The notes under the pieces were generated by a model, which worked only from the letters and a program-made list of their open reading frames with translations, had not been told where the DNA came from and ran no database searches. Of a DNA stretch of 64,000 bases, positions 22,031 through 34,904 are shown in pieces. Made by a program: the position numbers and the translations under genes. Positions within the stretch are counted from its first letter, which is position 1. Each line of letters begins with the position of its first letter. The stretch is from Leptodactylus fallax (Eukaryota; Chordata; Amphibia; Anura; Leptodactylidae), in the NCBI GenBank assembly GCA_947044405.1, contig CAMRHE010000207.1, forward strand, positions 754,001 through 818,000. The letters run 5' to 3'.

Positions 22031-22858
22031 GTAGTAGATTTCAGTGCAATTTGATTAGAAAAAAATAACTTCATGTAACTACATAATGTTTGTGCTTTTT
22101 GATATTTTTAGCCCTGGTTGCTTGTTTTTACACTTGAGGCAGGTATTTATGACAACCATATATTATGACCACCACCTTACCTACCTTTCTGTTACAGAGA
22201 CACTAAAACCTAGAAGTTGGGGGTATTCCAGTTAGAGGAAAGGAGAGCAGGTAACTTGCTGATCAGTGAGTGTTCCACTGATGAGACCGCTACCGATCTC
22301 GAGAACTGGGGTGTTTTGTATTCCAGATTGAATGGAGACTGTCAGGGACAGCCAAGTAAGCACTGGGCTATCTCCAGTGGTCCCATATCAAATGAATGCA
22401 GCCACAAGTAGTGTACGACCAGGTGCTCCATTCAAATCTGTAGTGCAAAACGCAACCGTTCTTGAGATCAGTGGGGGTCCCAGCAGTGGGACACCCACCG
22501 ATAAGCAAGTTACCCCCTATCCTTTGGAATCGGGGTAATTTGCTCTAGCTGAAATACCCCTTTTAAAGCAGTTATTCCACAATAACAACCTATACACAGT
22601 CCCATATATTTTGGATCGAGTGGAAACACACATGCATGACCACTGCTCCATTCAAACAGGAGACATGGGGCCCCCATTCTCATGAATGATAGAAGTCTCA
22701 GCAGAGGGACACCTATTACTTATCTATCAATCAAACCCAAAAGATGGTCTTGAGCGTATCAGGAAACAAGAAGAAAATAGGACATAAGTCAATAACTTAG
22801 AGTGTTAATCTCTTTAAACATATCTTCAGTGCAAATCCTGTGTATGTATGTTTACATA
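22031..22858. other. Intergenic; one degraded inverted-repeat element
   Basis: About 22193-22562 is an old element with GGTAACTTGCTGATCAGTG near its left side and AGCAAGTTACCCC near its right, plus a GGGGGTCCCAGCAGTGGGAC phrase. The rest is featureless. Confidence 0.5.
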
Positions 22859-23789
<931 letters not shown>

Positions 23790-23791
23790 TA

Positions 23792-25498
23792 TATAAATCT
23801 GCACAGCTAGCATTATGGCCTATGTTTAGAAAGACTGGCATTTCATACATCAGTCTTAAAAGTTCATTGGAGTATATTGCACCAAATAGATGTATAGCTT
23901 TAAATAAATTTGGCACATCTTGGGTTGCAGAAATTACCATTATTAGTCAAAAAGTTAGATTAGTCTTTATCTTATTTTTAAGATACTGACCTGACTCCTT
24001 CATAGGACCCACCATCTATCAGTCCAGTCACCTACTGGCTGTTCCATTACTGGATGTGTTCACGTACCCTATTACCCCGTAGTGACCTCTCCTCTGCCTT
24101 CTTGGAGACCTGACAGGTATTCACTATTTATCTGCAGTCCCGTCTGTCGTTGCAGCTGTCTCCTCTGCTGCAGCCTTAATACCACTCTGGCCACCTGTCT
24201 CATGCCCACAGCCTGGCACAAATGTCTCTCTCTTCTTCTCTTGCCACAGCAAGGCTGTTCTCTGATGCTCTCTCATGAGAGGGTCCAGGTGGGCAGGGGG
24301 ATGGGAGCATGACATGCGGCTCCGCCACACTGGAAATCTTTGAAATTTCATTTTGTCATATGTATATTCTATTCTAGTAAGTACAATATCCATACAATAT
24401 AATGGAAACTGAACAGTATGGACAAACCCATCCTCTCCTATAATGCACTGCAGCAACTTGCATTAGAGATCAGTGAAAGTGACCTCCAGTCAAGAAGAAA
24501 AATGTGACAATGATTGTAAATGATGCAGAGTAATAACCGAGTGCAGTATTTATCTTGTATCCTCTGTAGCCATTTGTGTCCCAGACTTCTACCTTCAGTT
24601 TCTGGGACAGGAAGTGGCTGACTGACAGCTACGATTGTCAGCCATATTATTTCACGTGGAGCTGCTGTTTATGGCAGCCTGTCACAATGAGAAAGCCATT
24701 TCACCCAATCCTTCTCACTGTATATGATACGTGCTTTATTGAATCGATGTGTAACATGCTCTGTTATCAATGACCGCTAAGGATATGACATACAGGCCAG
24801 AACTTTTGCAAAGTGGCACACAGAGAAGAGAGTGGGCACATAGCAAGGATCCTGACACCTTCATCATGGTATCAAGATTTGCTTCCCCCTTCAGTCCTTA
24901 CACGACCCTTAAGCCAATTTCCAACCCTCGTGTTTGTTAACAATGCCACTACTCTGTAAAGGCGAGCCCTACAAATGTTCTCACCACCTAGTAGAATGGC
25001 ATTAAATAAGTAAATCCAGCTAGATCCACAGGAAATAGCAATATAGAAAAAAAGGATAAACCCGGGGACTATCAATAAATAAATGTAGAAGTTGTATTAT
25101 TTGCTTCAAAGAAGCAATGCAGAATAAAGACGACTTTCTATCACTGTACCTCCTCACCTGAATGTCTATCACCCTCTGTCCTTCTTATGAATTTTGTACT
25201 TACTTCTCTGAAGTTAGGCCTCATGTCTGCTTCTGATCGCCATCTTGAATTTTAGATTTCACCATTTTCCCTTCCTCTATGCTATGCTTTTTATCCCATG
25301 ATCCTTTAGTAAAGCATCACATGAGCATCTAGAGTCAGTACCATCTTTGCCTGCTGGGAGAACAGTATAATTCTCCCCACTATAGTATATATACTCCTAA
25401 ATAAGCCAAGAAATCATAAGTATACAGGGGAGGATGAAGGGTGATCTTCTTCATTATGACTTATCAACTGATAAAGGAACTTCTGGTGACTGCAAGTG
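23792..25498. other. Intergenic, no gene seen
   Basis: No exon-like segment with both splice sites and family similarity. The composition is mixed and no inverted-repeat element stands out. Confidence 0.4.
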
Positions 25499-25501
25499 TA
25501 A

Positions 25502-25840
25502 GGCCGGTTGCAGACGACCATGCTGTGGGTCATTGTGCTATCCGTATATTTCATGGAGAGCACACTGACCCATTCTTTTCTATGGACCCTTACACACGAC
25601 GTTGATTTTCACGGTCCCATGTGCGGGCCAACAGTCCGGGCTGCATCAAATAGGACATGTCCTATTCCTGTCCTATTTTGTGGCCCTTGCTTCCGTGGCT
25701 CCTATTCATTTAATGAAAGGAGCCGCGGAAGCACGGCCTGTGCACGGGCAGCACATGGGGATATCCGAATGTCCCCCGTGTGCAGCCTGTGATTTTAAAT
25801 CACGGCAGGCCGGTTGCAGCACGGTTGTCTGCAATCGGCC
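25502..25840. mobile_element. Harbinger-like MITE with TAA target duplication
   Basis: Ends GGCCGGTTGCAGACGACC and GGTTGTCTGCAATCGGCC are near-perfectly inverted. TAA occurs directly outside both (25499-25501 and 25841-25843). A 3-bp TWA duplication is the PIF/Harbinger signature. The inside is also inverted: ATGGGGATAT and GCCCGTGC phrases recur in the opposite-orientation copy at 33765-34050. There is no coding frame. Confidence 0.8.
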
Positions 25841-25843
25841 TAA

Positions 25844-26946
25844 CACATAGATCCCCATAGACACAAATAGAAAAAACATGTCACTAAAGCCTGATTCCCA
25901 ATGCTAATATGCAACATCTCCAGTAGGACATGCAAAGATCAGAAACATAAAAAAGAACAGGTGAGAGAACACATGGAAAACTTTAGTTTTGGGTGGAGTA
26001 TCCCTTTACGCTGCCAGGAGCAGTAAAGGGATAGTAGTACCAAGAACAAATCTAGGCTAAAAGACACATTATAACTCATAATGTAGATTACAAGACAAAT
26101 AATGCAAAGTTTATAAAATATAAAAATTATGCTGAAAGGTGACACTCTGCTTCGGAGGAGTTTTACGTGATAGTAAATGGACAGACAAAGCAGTGCAATC
26201 TTTCAAGCACTGAAATGCTCCTAAGGGTGCAGCCAAACCGTGCTGCATCCATACACAGATGAAGCCTCGCCCGCCTGCGGCGCCCAATGAAGCTAGAATC
26301 ACTGCAAACACAGCAGTGCAAACACTGGATCAGAGTTGGGATGAGGGCGTCAGAATTGGGGCACCCCTTCAAAAAAAAGCAGAGTAAAGAAGGCAGTGGT
26401 TTGCTTTTAAGCAAATGCATCTGAAGAATAAGAAAAAAAAAATTATTAAAAAACCTCAGCAACAATTACAATTGTGCTCTTACCTCTGCCTACAAAGTTC
26501 ACTAAAAGGCAGAATACTGTAACTCTTTCAACTACATTTTTCTCTCTTTTATTTGTCACTATATTGACCTACTGCTACTCTTTTTTATTATTTGAGGGTT
26601 AAAGGGGTTGTCCAGGATTTTGAACAACCCGAGAGTTGGCCGAGGGAAATGTAAAAGACTCCATTGTCCGCCTTTGGTCCCCTTTCCATCGTGTGCCAGG
26701 GCCGTGGTGCTGAAAGTCTTGAGCCTCACGTGACCACTGAGAGGACCAGTAAGGCCACTCACATACGTCGCTGGTTCCTCTGGATGTACACAGACCTGAT
26801 GGATTTTTTTTGGATCCTTGTGTCACAGTGATTTGCGAGTAGCAGCGCAATGTGAAGCCCTAGATTTACAAAGGTATAAGTAGAACATTGTGTTCAGGGG
26901 TGGACATTCGTGTTAAAGGGGGTGTCCAGGAATAGAAAAACATAGA
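25844..26946. other. Intergenic with old repeat pieces
   Basis: 26600-26870 (AAAGGGGTTGTCCAGGATTTTGAACAACC, CAGAGGAACC-type phrases) belongs to a dispersed family that recurs at 40790-41220 and 47030-47470. 25980-26035 has a small inverted repeat (AGTATCCCTTTAC / GTAAAGGGATAGT). No gene. Confidence 0.45.
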
Positions 26947-27180
26947 CAACTTCAATAAAACACATGGTGGTTAGCAATGCAGCCTTGCAGCGCTGGAGTC
27001 CTGGATATGAATCCTGCCAAGGACAACATCTGCAAGGAGTTTGTATGAACTCGCCATGTTTGCTTGGGTTTTCTCCTGATACTCTGGAATTTAGTTTGTG
27101 AGCCCTATATGGGACAGTGACTGACTATATCTGTAAAGCGCTGCAGTATATGATGGAGCTATATAAGTAAGAGAAATAAA
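26947..27180 (+). repeat. L2-like retroelement 3' end
   Basis: Contains the dispersed signature GGTTAGCAATGCAGCCTTGCAGC, then GACAACATCTGCAAGGAGTTTGTATG, then TTGTGAGCCCTATATGGGACAGTGACTG and the tail CTGTAAAGCGCTGCAG. I associate this order with L2-type LINE/SINE tails in fish and frogs. Opposite-strand copy at 41737-41886. Confidence 0.6.
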
Positions 27181-27376
27181 TGAGGCTCAGGTCTTGAGAC
27201 TGAAAAGGGACCGGCGACGGACAATGGGACAGGTTAGTTTGCTTATTGTTTTAATTTTACATACACACCCCCTTCCCCCAACTGCCCCTGGACCACCTCT
27301 TTAATGATCTCCTGACTGCGTAGGAGGCATGTCTGACAGACGCTATCATAAACCCAGTGAATACAGCAGGGTAAGG

Positions 27377-27533
27377 CATACCTCCCAACTTTCAAAGAAC
27401 AAAAAGAGGGACAGAATGTGCGGAGAGGACGCAGATGAATTGAAGTTGGGACATACCTCCTGCCGACCGGGACAGCGGGACAGGACCTGGAATCTGGGAC
27501 TGTCTCACTGAATCCGGGACGGTTAGGAGGTAT
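27377..27533. mobile_element. hAT-type MITE (157 bp) with exact 8-bp duplication
   Basis: GGGTAAGG occurs directly on both sides (27369-27376 and 27534-27541). The termini are CATACCTCCCAAC and GTTAGGAGGTAT, inverted. An 8-bp duplication with short inverted ends is the hAT signature. The element is far too short to code. Confidence 0.88.
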
Positions 27534-27541
27534 GGGTAAGG

Positions 27542-28779
27542 ATTTACAATATTTGGAATGCCGGACATCAAAAGAGATCAAAGTGTTGTAAGAAGGACCT
27601 GCAGGCCCCCTCCCTCCACAGACCCCAAAGCAATTGCCTACCCTGCCTCCATGGTAGGTACGACACTGGTCTTTTGGATCTGTTCCAGTGTTTTGTTCAA
27701 ACACTGCATCACAACCTGTGACAAAAACTGCATGTGTGTGTCCAGGAGGCAACGCAGTGCCGCACTATCCAGCATATACTTTTATACAGTTCTGTCTGAG
27801 CCAATGAGCAGTAAACAGAGATGTCTGATAACATAGAATCCTTGGAACAATTGTGATGGAAATCTATCCTGAAAACTACACGTGTTCTTAATCCTACCGT
27901 ATGCATTAGCCATAGTTTTCTAGCCAGTAGGTCTTGGGTTTGATCCGCACGCAGCTCACTGACATATTTATGACAGCTTACATGAGATACGATTTGTTGC
28001 CATCTTGGTTTTTCTGAAGCACGGGAATGGCTGTGAATAAAAATGGGAAAGGTTTGCAGCACCGCTAGGAGATTATTATTTCTGTATTTCACAACAGTGC
28101 TGCCTTTTACCTAAAATCATTACATATGACCTCATCTGACGCCTCAGAAAAGACATTTAAAGAGACAGTAACACAAAGTGACATATCCTCTACAATTGTT
28201 CTGACAGCGTTCATTGTTTTAAAAACTGTCACGTCTATCCATAGAATAATAATCTAGAAATTATTCCCATTTTCAGGCGCTGACATCTAGTGGCCAAATA
28301 GACTACGTTGTACTGGGGGAAGCATCTCATTTTAGAGTTTATAGTAAAACTGGATGTTATAAACGCACTAAGCACTAAGCAGACTAATAAAGGGGTCCTC
28401 TGAAACACGACAATTTTGCAGATTTACAATTGATGGCCTACCTTTAGAAAAAGTCATCACTATCAGATCAGTGGGGCGACACCGTTGATCAGCTGATTGA
28501 GGGGCTGTGGTGCTCGGGCACGTCCTGCAGCCTATTGATTACCAAGCACAGCGCCATACATTCTATAGTGGCTGTGCCTGGTACTACATTTAGCTCAGTC
28601 CCATTCCCTTGAATATTGCTGGCCTGCAGATCCGGCTGTTATGCAACAGATGTCACTGTGCCAATGAAGAGGCACCATGTAGGGCTTACCAAAGTGCTGT
28701 GACCCCTTTTTCAGCTAATCGGTGGGAGTAAAGGGAGTTAGACCCTAACCAGTATGATATTAATCTGCCTGAGACCGGG
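27542..28779. other. Intergenic; repeat fragments, no gene
   Basis: About 28384-28780 is a diverged member of the family with TTGATGGCCTACCTTTAG and GATCAGCTGATTGAGGGG, related to 5519-5845. The remainder shows no recognised feature. Confidence 0.4.
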
Positions 28780-29115
28780 GCCCACGTGGCATAAACGCCG
28801 CGGAAAAAAACGCAGCGTTTTACACTGACAGCAGAGTGGATGGGATTCTAGTGAATCCCATCCCCACTTTGCGGTAAAATACAGCGGACACACTGCGATT
28901 TCAAAAACCGCTGCAGTTTTGGAAATCGCAGCAAGTCAATTAAACCTACGGAAACGCTGGCGGTTTCCCATAGGTATAATTGAAGCAGAAAGTCCACAGA
29001 GGAAATCTCTGCAAACTTTCTGTGCAAAGCGAAACAGGAAGAACTGCGATGCGTTGCTGCTGCTGTTTTTCCCGCATCGCTTTTTTGCTGCGGGACGCTA
29101 TGTAGGGCCTTAGCC
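28780..29115. mobile_element. CCCCACGT-family element, nearly complete
   Basis: Left end GGGGCCCACGTGGCATAAACGCC, right end GACGCTATGTAGGGCCTTAGCC, inverted in outline. The interior has the family blocks TTTTGGAAATCGCAGCAAGTCAATT, CTGGCGGTTTCCCATAGGTATAAT and GCAGAAAGTCCACAGAGGAAA. No coding frame of substance. Confidence 0.75.
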
Positions 29116-29636
29116 TAAAAGGATTTTTCTGGTTAAAGATATTGATGGCTTATGCACAGGAGGGGTCAACAGATCAGTGGGAGTCTGGGCCAGAAGCACA
29201 GCCCTGTTGCTTTTGTAGTGACTGGGCCAGGTGTCTGCAGCTGAGCTCCCATTCATTTGAGCTACAGTGACCAAGCATTAACTTATTCCCCTCTCCCTGT
29301 TGGCAACACATGCATCCTTAGTTGATCCAAGCATGCATGTATATGGCAAAATTAGAAATAATAGCTGTTGACTGAACAAGTTTTGTTCCAACAGCTGTCT
29401 AATCTGTAAGGACGCCTTAAAGAATCTCTCTCCTGCTGTGAAAAGCGCATGGGCAGTTCCACTGAGGTTCTTATCTCTATCTCTCTCTCTGTATATATAT
29501 TTTATAAGACTCGTGATAATCCTGTAAAAATAACCTTGATGGGATTTAACAGGAAATTAGCTACCCTTTTAACCATATACTTCAGCAGGTTGTAGGACAA
29601 CCCATGTAAAAGGACACATTGATGAGCATAAGACGA

Positions 29637-29883
29637 GGGCTACATGGCGACTTTGGCCACGACTTCCATCACGCTACCAAAGATCGCCGGGTTGCCCTGT
29701 GACTACTTCACTAATGTTACTGAATGGAGTCGCAATGTAACCCTGAATAAAATTCACGGCACCCTATGGGTCACAATGCAACTACATTCACTAACATAAG
29801 TGAAGGAGTCACAGGGCAACCCAGTGATCTCGGGTCCCACAAAGGGAATAGATAGCGGCCAAAGTCGCAGTGTTGCCCTAGCC
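29637..29883. mobile_element. MITE with GGCTACATGGCGACTTTGGCC end
   Basis: GGCTACATGGCGACTTTGGCC at the left is inverted as GGCCAAAGTCGCAGTGTTGCCC at the right. Inner GGGTTGCCCTGTGACT is inverted as AGTCACAGGGCAACCC. A palindromic element of about 247 bp. Confidence 0.8.
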
Positions 29884-30999
29884 TAAAAAGGAAACTTTCC
29901 AGTGCATAAATGTGATACACGTGCAGGCGTCCTCTACTCTGAAAATCTAAATACTGGCATATAGTAGATGGTCATGGATCTATATATACATCTGCCCAAA
30001 AATTACGACGAAAGGATCCAAAAACTTTATCTACATGATATTTTATGCAGGCAAATACCAGCAAGTCTTTATGTGCAGCAGATATACTCTATGGGTATAC
30101 TTCAGGCACACTGTAATATGGCAGAGTATCAACCAGATCTTATAACCCCAATACTGTATCTACATAAGACACCCATTACATACATGCTTCACTTTAGTGC
30201 ATATTCACAATAGGAACAATTGATGTCCTTTTCCTAAGTATGGTAGCCATAGGGCAAGCAATGATGTATGCTGCCAATAGGGACGCAGGTTAGTGAAGAC
30301 AATCTTACTACATGTATAAATCTGATGTATATAATCTCAGTGTTTTAGGCTTTGTATATAGGAGTGTGGGTACATTTACACATATAGTGTTTGTCCTGCC
30401 ATATTTATGGGCTGATTTATCCTTGTAGTAAGTGTGTCCTGTATGTGTATTATTATAGCGACAAGGAAAAATGACATATACCTGAACCTCTATGCATCTG
30501 ACCGGCAGGCACTGCTGTTAGATCACCTCTCCCACCACTCCTGTTCAGCTAATACCCAGTGGAGTATAGAAAAGATGTTGAACGTCATTGCATATACAAC
30601 AAAAAAAGCCTATGGATGCCCCCGTCATGGCAGAACTCCCAAGAGAGGTCATTGAAAATAATGCAAACTAAGAAACACTGGGACATTGATAGCAAGCTAA
30701 AACGGATCGCTCATATAACCGCTGGATTGCCCCAAGAAACAATTATACCCGGATAGAAGCACATTCAATAAGAACAATTCATGTTCCCCAAGTAACGTAA
30801 GACACAATTATACAATAACAAGACAACCCCTCTTGTATAAATGGATTTTGTGATGGTTCGCCATTGAATAAATTATTTTTGTTGATTATGCTTTGTCATT
30901 ACTTATTTCACATACCTGGTGCATGGATGGTACACATGGCTAGAAACCTAAGGAAACGTAGCAAACCTTATAAAGATCATTGTTCACACTAAGGACTCC
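29884..30999. other. Intergenic, no gene seen
   Basis: Several short open frames occur (for example 29968-30213 and 30434-30655) but none has recognisable similarity or splice context. No repeat signature identified. Confidence 0.4.
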
Positions 31000-31290
31000 T
31001 TCACACAACCATAGTGGTTTTTACTGTCCGCAAGTACTGATCCACAATCCGCAAAAAACATGTCCGCATGTCATCTGCAATCGCGGAGCCATAAAATGAC
31101 TTGTATGATTCTCTACACTGGTCTGTGCCCAAATGCAGCCAAAAATAGGACACGCTTAATAATTTGCATTCCTTGAATACGGCACAGACACAAATTGCGG
31201 TTGTGTGTATAGGCCCATAGAAATGAATGGGTGTGTACTTTTATCTGCAATTGTGGATAAAAACTATGGTCGCGTTCATGAGGCTTAAGA
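31000..31290. mobile_element. MITE with CCATAGT-containing inverted ends
   Basis: TCCTTCACACAACCATAGTGGTTTTTACTG at the left mirrors ATAAAAACTATGGTCGCGTTCATGAGG at the right. The interior contains ACGGCACAGAC / GGTCTGTGCC inverted segments. Outer limits are approximate. Confidence 0.7.
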
Positions 31291-32114
31291 GTGGTGAATC
31301 CGCAATGATTCTGACAAAGTCTAAAGGGACACAAAAATATGGCCATGATGCTGCAGCACATCTTGGTTAGATGTAGCAGAGCTGGGGAGCAGGGAAACAA
31401 ACAGAGACTACTCCAGTAGTAGAGGACATGAACCAGAGGAACAATGGAAGTGAACTAGCAGAGGTGAATCGGTAGTATAATAGGGAGTGTCTGTGGCTAT
31501 GCTTTCCTGGTTCAGAGATGTAGCAGAGTGGAGTCTGTAAGAGCGGGTTAGTCCAGTGATGTAGCAGAGTCGAGTCTGCAATGGGAGCTAGTTATGGTTA
31601 TGCAGGTTAGGCAGGCAGCAGAATGTCAAGGGAATCCCAGGGACACTATCTTTATAATCAGGTGCCATCTGTCCACCTGAGCAAGGGTTAAATAATCCAA
31701 TATGTGACATCATCAGTGAGCACCAGATGCTCGGTTGAGCAATAGGAGGAAAACAAAGCAGAGCATGACAGGTGAGTGACAATTACACTGAAAGATCTGG
31801 AGAATATTGTGGATTGTGAATAAAAATAGGATCTATTCAGATTTTAAAGGTCATTCACAGAGACTCATTTAGATTTATAACACCTGATATAAAGTAAAAT
31901 ACCACGTAAGAAGATACATATATTACAATACTGGTGCTGAATTGTGAAATCTTATTACAGAAAAATGCCTCTTTCTTCACTATCAGGATCCTCTCTTCCC
32001 CGCCTCCTGCCCTGATCGCTCTCAATTCACTGCTTGCAATTCCTGCATGTCCCACTTTGTTTCCGACGAAAAAAAACAGCTTCGTGGCGCAGAGGGTGTA
32101 AGCACACACCCGCG
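31291..32114. other. Intergenic, no gene seen
   Basis: No recognised repeat or exon. The segment 31500-31580 has two partly repeated GATGTAGCAGAGTSGAGTCTG phrases, a short local duplication. Confidence 0.4.
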
Positions 32115-33188
32115 CAGTGGCGTAACTAGGAATGGCTGGGCCCCAAGGCGAACATTTGATATGGGGCCCCCCCCAAGCCGCCGCCCCCAACCCCCCAAAG
32201 CCGCCGCCCCCAACCCCCCCAAGCCGCCGCCCCCAACCCCCCCCACACACACAAACCGCATTCCTGCGCACACTATTATGCCCCATAGTGGCCCCTGCAC
32301 ACGGTATTATGTCCCATAGTGGCCCCTGCACACGGTATTATGCCCCATAGTGGCCCCTGCACACGGTATTATGCCCCATAGTGGCCCCTGGACACGGTAT
32401 TATGCAGCATAGTGGCCCCTGCACACAATATTATGCCCCATAGTGGCCCCTGCACACAGTAGTTTGCCCCATAGTGGCGCCTGCACGCAGTAGTTTGCCC
32501 CGTAGTAGCCCCTGCACACAGTAGTTTGCCCCATAGTAGCCCCTGCACACAGTAGTTTGCCCCATAGTGGCCCCTGCACACAGTAGTTTGCCCCATAGTA
32601 GCCCCTGCACACAGTAGTTTGCCCCATAGTAGCCCCTGCACACAGTAGTTTGCCCCATAGAGGCCCCTGCACACAGTATTATGCCCCATAGAGGCCCCTG
32701 CACACAGTATTATGCCCCATAGTGGACCACCCATGAACGATTATTATACTCTGGGGTCTTTTCAGACCCCAGAGTATAATGATCGGAGACCCAGGGGAGG
32801 AGAGAAACATAGAAAACGCTGCAACTTACCTCTTCCTCGCTCCGGTGCACTCCCGTGCGCTACTTCGGCCATCTTCAATGTCGGACCGGATCTCGCGCGA
32901 TCCAGGCCGGAGTCGCGACGCATAATGACGTCGGCTGACGTCTGGGACGTCACCAAACAGGCCCAAAGCCTGCGGAGCGGCGGATAGGTGAGTTACAGTG
33001 TTTTTTATGTTCGCTCACCTCACCTGGGCCCCCGATCGTTATACTCCGGGGTCTCAAAAGACCCCGGAGTATAACGATAGCAGTGATTGTGGGGTTCGCG
33101 GTAGCGACTGCCACAGGGCTCCGGGCCCCGTAATGTTCCGGGCCCTGTGGCAGTCGCTACCACTGCTACCCCGGTAGTTACGCCCCTG
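32115..33188. mobile_element. hAT-type non-autonomous element (1074 bp) with minisatellite core
   Basis: The exact 8-bp direct repeat CACCCGCG lies on both sides (32107-32114 and 33189-33196). The termini are CAGTGGCGTAACTA and TAGTTACGCCCCTG, inverted with one mismatch. Inside are a 31-bp minisatellite (32270-32735), two near-perfect hairpins (about 32744-32783 and 33034-33079) and a terminal GCAGTCGCTACC / GGTAGCGACTGCC pair. No transposase frame; overlapping open frames are due to the 31-bp repeat. Confidence 0.9.
32270..32735. repeat. 31-bp minisatellite inside the hAT-type element
   Basis: About fifteen units of the form CACACAGTAGTTTGCCCCATAGTGGCCCCTG. Copies near 32521 and 32552 are spaced 31 bp. 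A period of 31 is not a multiple of three, so every frame cycles through the same peptide repeats, which explains the cluster of apparent frames on both strands. Confidence 0.92.
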
Positions 33189-33403
33189 CACCCGCGCATT
33201 GCTTTACTTGAATGGGTTTTTAAGCAAAGCATCGCAAACCTTTCCCTATCCAGTTTTCCAATATTTAGGTCGGATTCGCGGCGGACGGAGTTCCACCACA
33301 AGTGTGAACCCACCCTAAATATGTCTTCAGGGAAACAAAGATGAAAACAGATTATCAGCTCACTGAGGGATCAGGTTACAGCTTCTGCCCATAGAAGTCT
33401 TAA

Positions 33404-33700
33404 AGGGGTTATCCAGTTTCTAACACTGATGGCCTATCAGTGTTATCATCAATATTAGATCTGCGGGTTTCTTGACACCCGGGACCCCGCAGGTCACCAG
33501 TACCGAGACAGTGCGGTTCGCGGTATGCCGCTGTCCCATTGAAATCTGCATTACTAACAGTTTGCACGGCAAGTGAGCAGCACGGCTCACGGTATGTAAA
33601 TAATACTGCGAACCGTGCTGCCTTGGTACTAGTGATTTGTGAGGGTCCAGGTTGTCGGATCCCCCCCAGATCTAATATTGATGGAAACCGGATAACCCCT
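33404..33700. mobile_element. TTAA-flanked element (297 bp)
   Basis: Ends AGGGGTTATCCAGTTTC and GAAACCGGATAACCCCT, with TTAA outside both (33400-33403 and 33701-33704). The interior has inverted pieces ATCAATATTAGATCTG / AGATCTAATATTGAT. A third independent example of this type in the window. Confidence 0.88.
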
Positions 33701-33764
33701 TTAAGGAGGGAAAGGAAGAGAAGGAGAAAGCAGCCTGAGGCCAGCTGGCCTTCTGTTAATTAAA

Positions 33765-34050
33765 AGCATGGGCGGCACACGGGGATGTCCCTGTGTGCTG
33801 CCCGTGCACGCGCCATGCTTTCGCAGCTTCTTTCATTACATGAATAGGAGCCACGAAAGCACAGGCTGCAAAATAGAACAGGAATAGGACCTGTCGTATC
33901 TAATGCTGCCCGGACTGTCGGCCCGCACACGGGACAGTGAAATTCACGGTCATGTGTACTGGCCCATAGAAAAAAAATGGGTCAGTGTGCTATCCGTGAA
34001 ATACATGGAGAGCACACTGACCCACAGCACGGTCATCTGCAACGGGCCTG
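33765..34050. mobile_element. Second copy of the Harbinger-like MITE, opposite orientation
   Basis: Shares CACGGGGATGTC, GGAATAGGACCTGTC, GTCAGTGTGCTATCCGTGAA and the terminal phrase CAGCACGGTCATCTGCAACGGGCCT with the reverse complement or the same strand of 25502-25840. One end is not clearly preserved. Confidence 0.7.
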
Positions 34051-34904
34051 AGGAAGAGGGAGCTCAGGGAAACTGACAATTAGATATGGAGCCTGCACGG
34101 GGAGAAAACTACAGACACATTTCTGGTCATGTAATGCTATTGCATGTATATACACACATAGTCCCCTGAAACAACAGGTATGCTTTGAGAAAAACAGCTG
34201 CGGTACTATTACATTGTACTGAGGATATTCATCGTGAGCAGTCCTCAGATATGCCAGCGCAGGTATCTCTTCCTTTACCTGTTGAATGATACACACTACA
34301 TTGCCAGCAGCATGAGAACAATACAGATGCTATTTAGGGCAGCCTGTACTCTGTATAAGATACAATAGCATGTGGGTGGAATATGATTTCCTGTCCATAT
34401 CCATCATCAAATCACTTTCATTTGCAATGAAAGAAATTATAATATTAAAGGGGTTGTCCCACTATAATGTCTGACCTCTGGGACCCCCACGATCTTGACA
34501 ATGGGGTCTTGAATTGTGCTCCTTTCATGTTCTATGGACTGCCGGAGATAGCAGAATAACAGTGCTCAGCTAGCTGCAAGAGTGTTATAGAGGTGAATGG
34601 GGAGCAATGGGCATAAGTGTCTACAGGGTCCCTAAAGAGATAGTCACATCATAGACATTTATAACATATATTCTAAAAACAGAATTTGCAGGCACATTGA
34701 AATATATGGGCGAGAAATTTGATATGTTTACACAGAATACTTGCAAACACAGTGCACAAAGCTATCTGCTTCTGGCTTCTAACACTGTGCAGAGCCAGGG
34801 GGTGCAGGAGCTGATCAGTGAGGATGCCGGGTGTCAGACCCCTCGGATCTGATACTGCTGAACAACCCTAGGGATATTTTATTTTGGAAACCCGTTTAAC
34901 ACTG
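34051..34904. other. Intergenic, no gene; repeat fragment at 34445
   Basis: 34447-34520 begins TTAAAGGGGTTGTCCCACTA, the start of another TTAA-type element whose right end I could not place. The rest is featureless. Confidence 0.4.

Noticed and set aside
32369..32734. Cluster of 90-121-codon minus-strand frames with CAGATMGQTTVCRG-like repeats
   Set aside because: Frames are produced by the 31-bp minisatellite, which reads open in all three frames.
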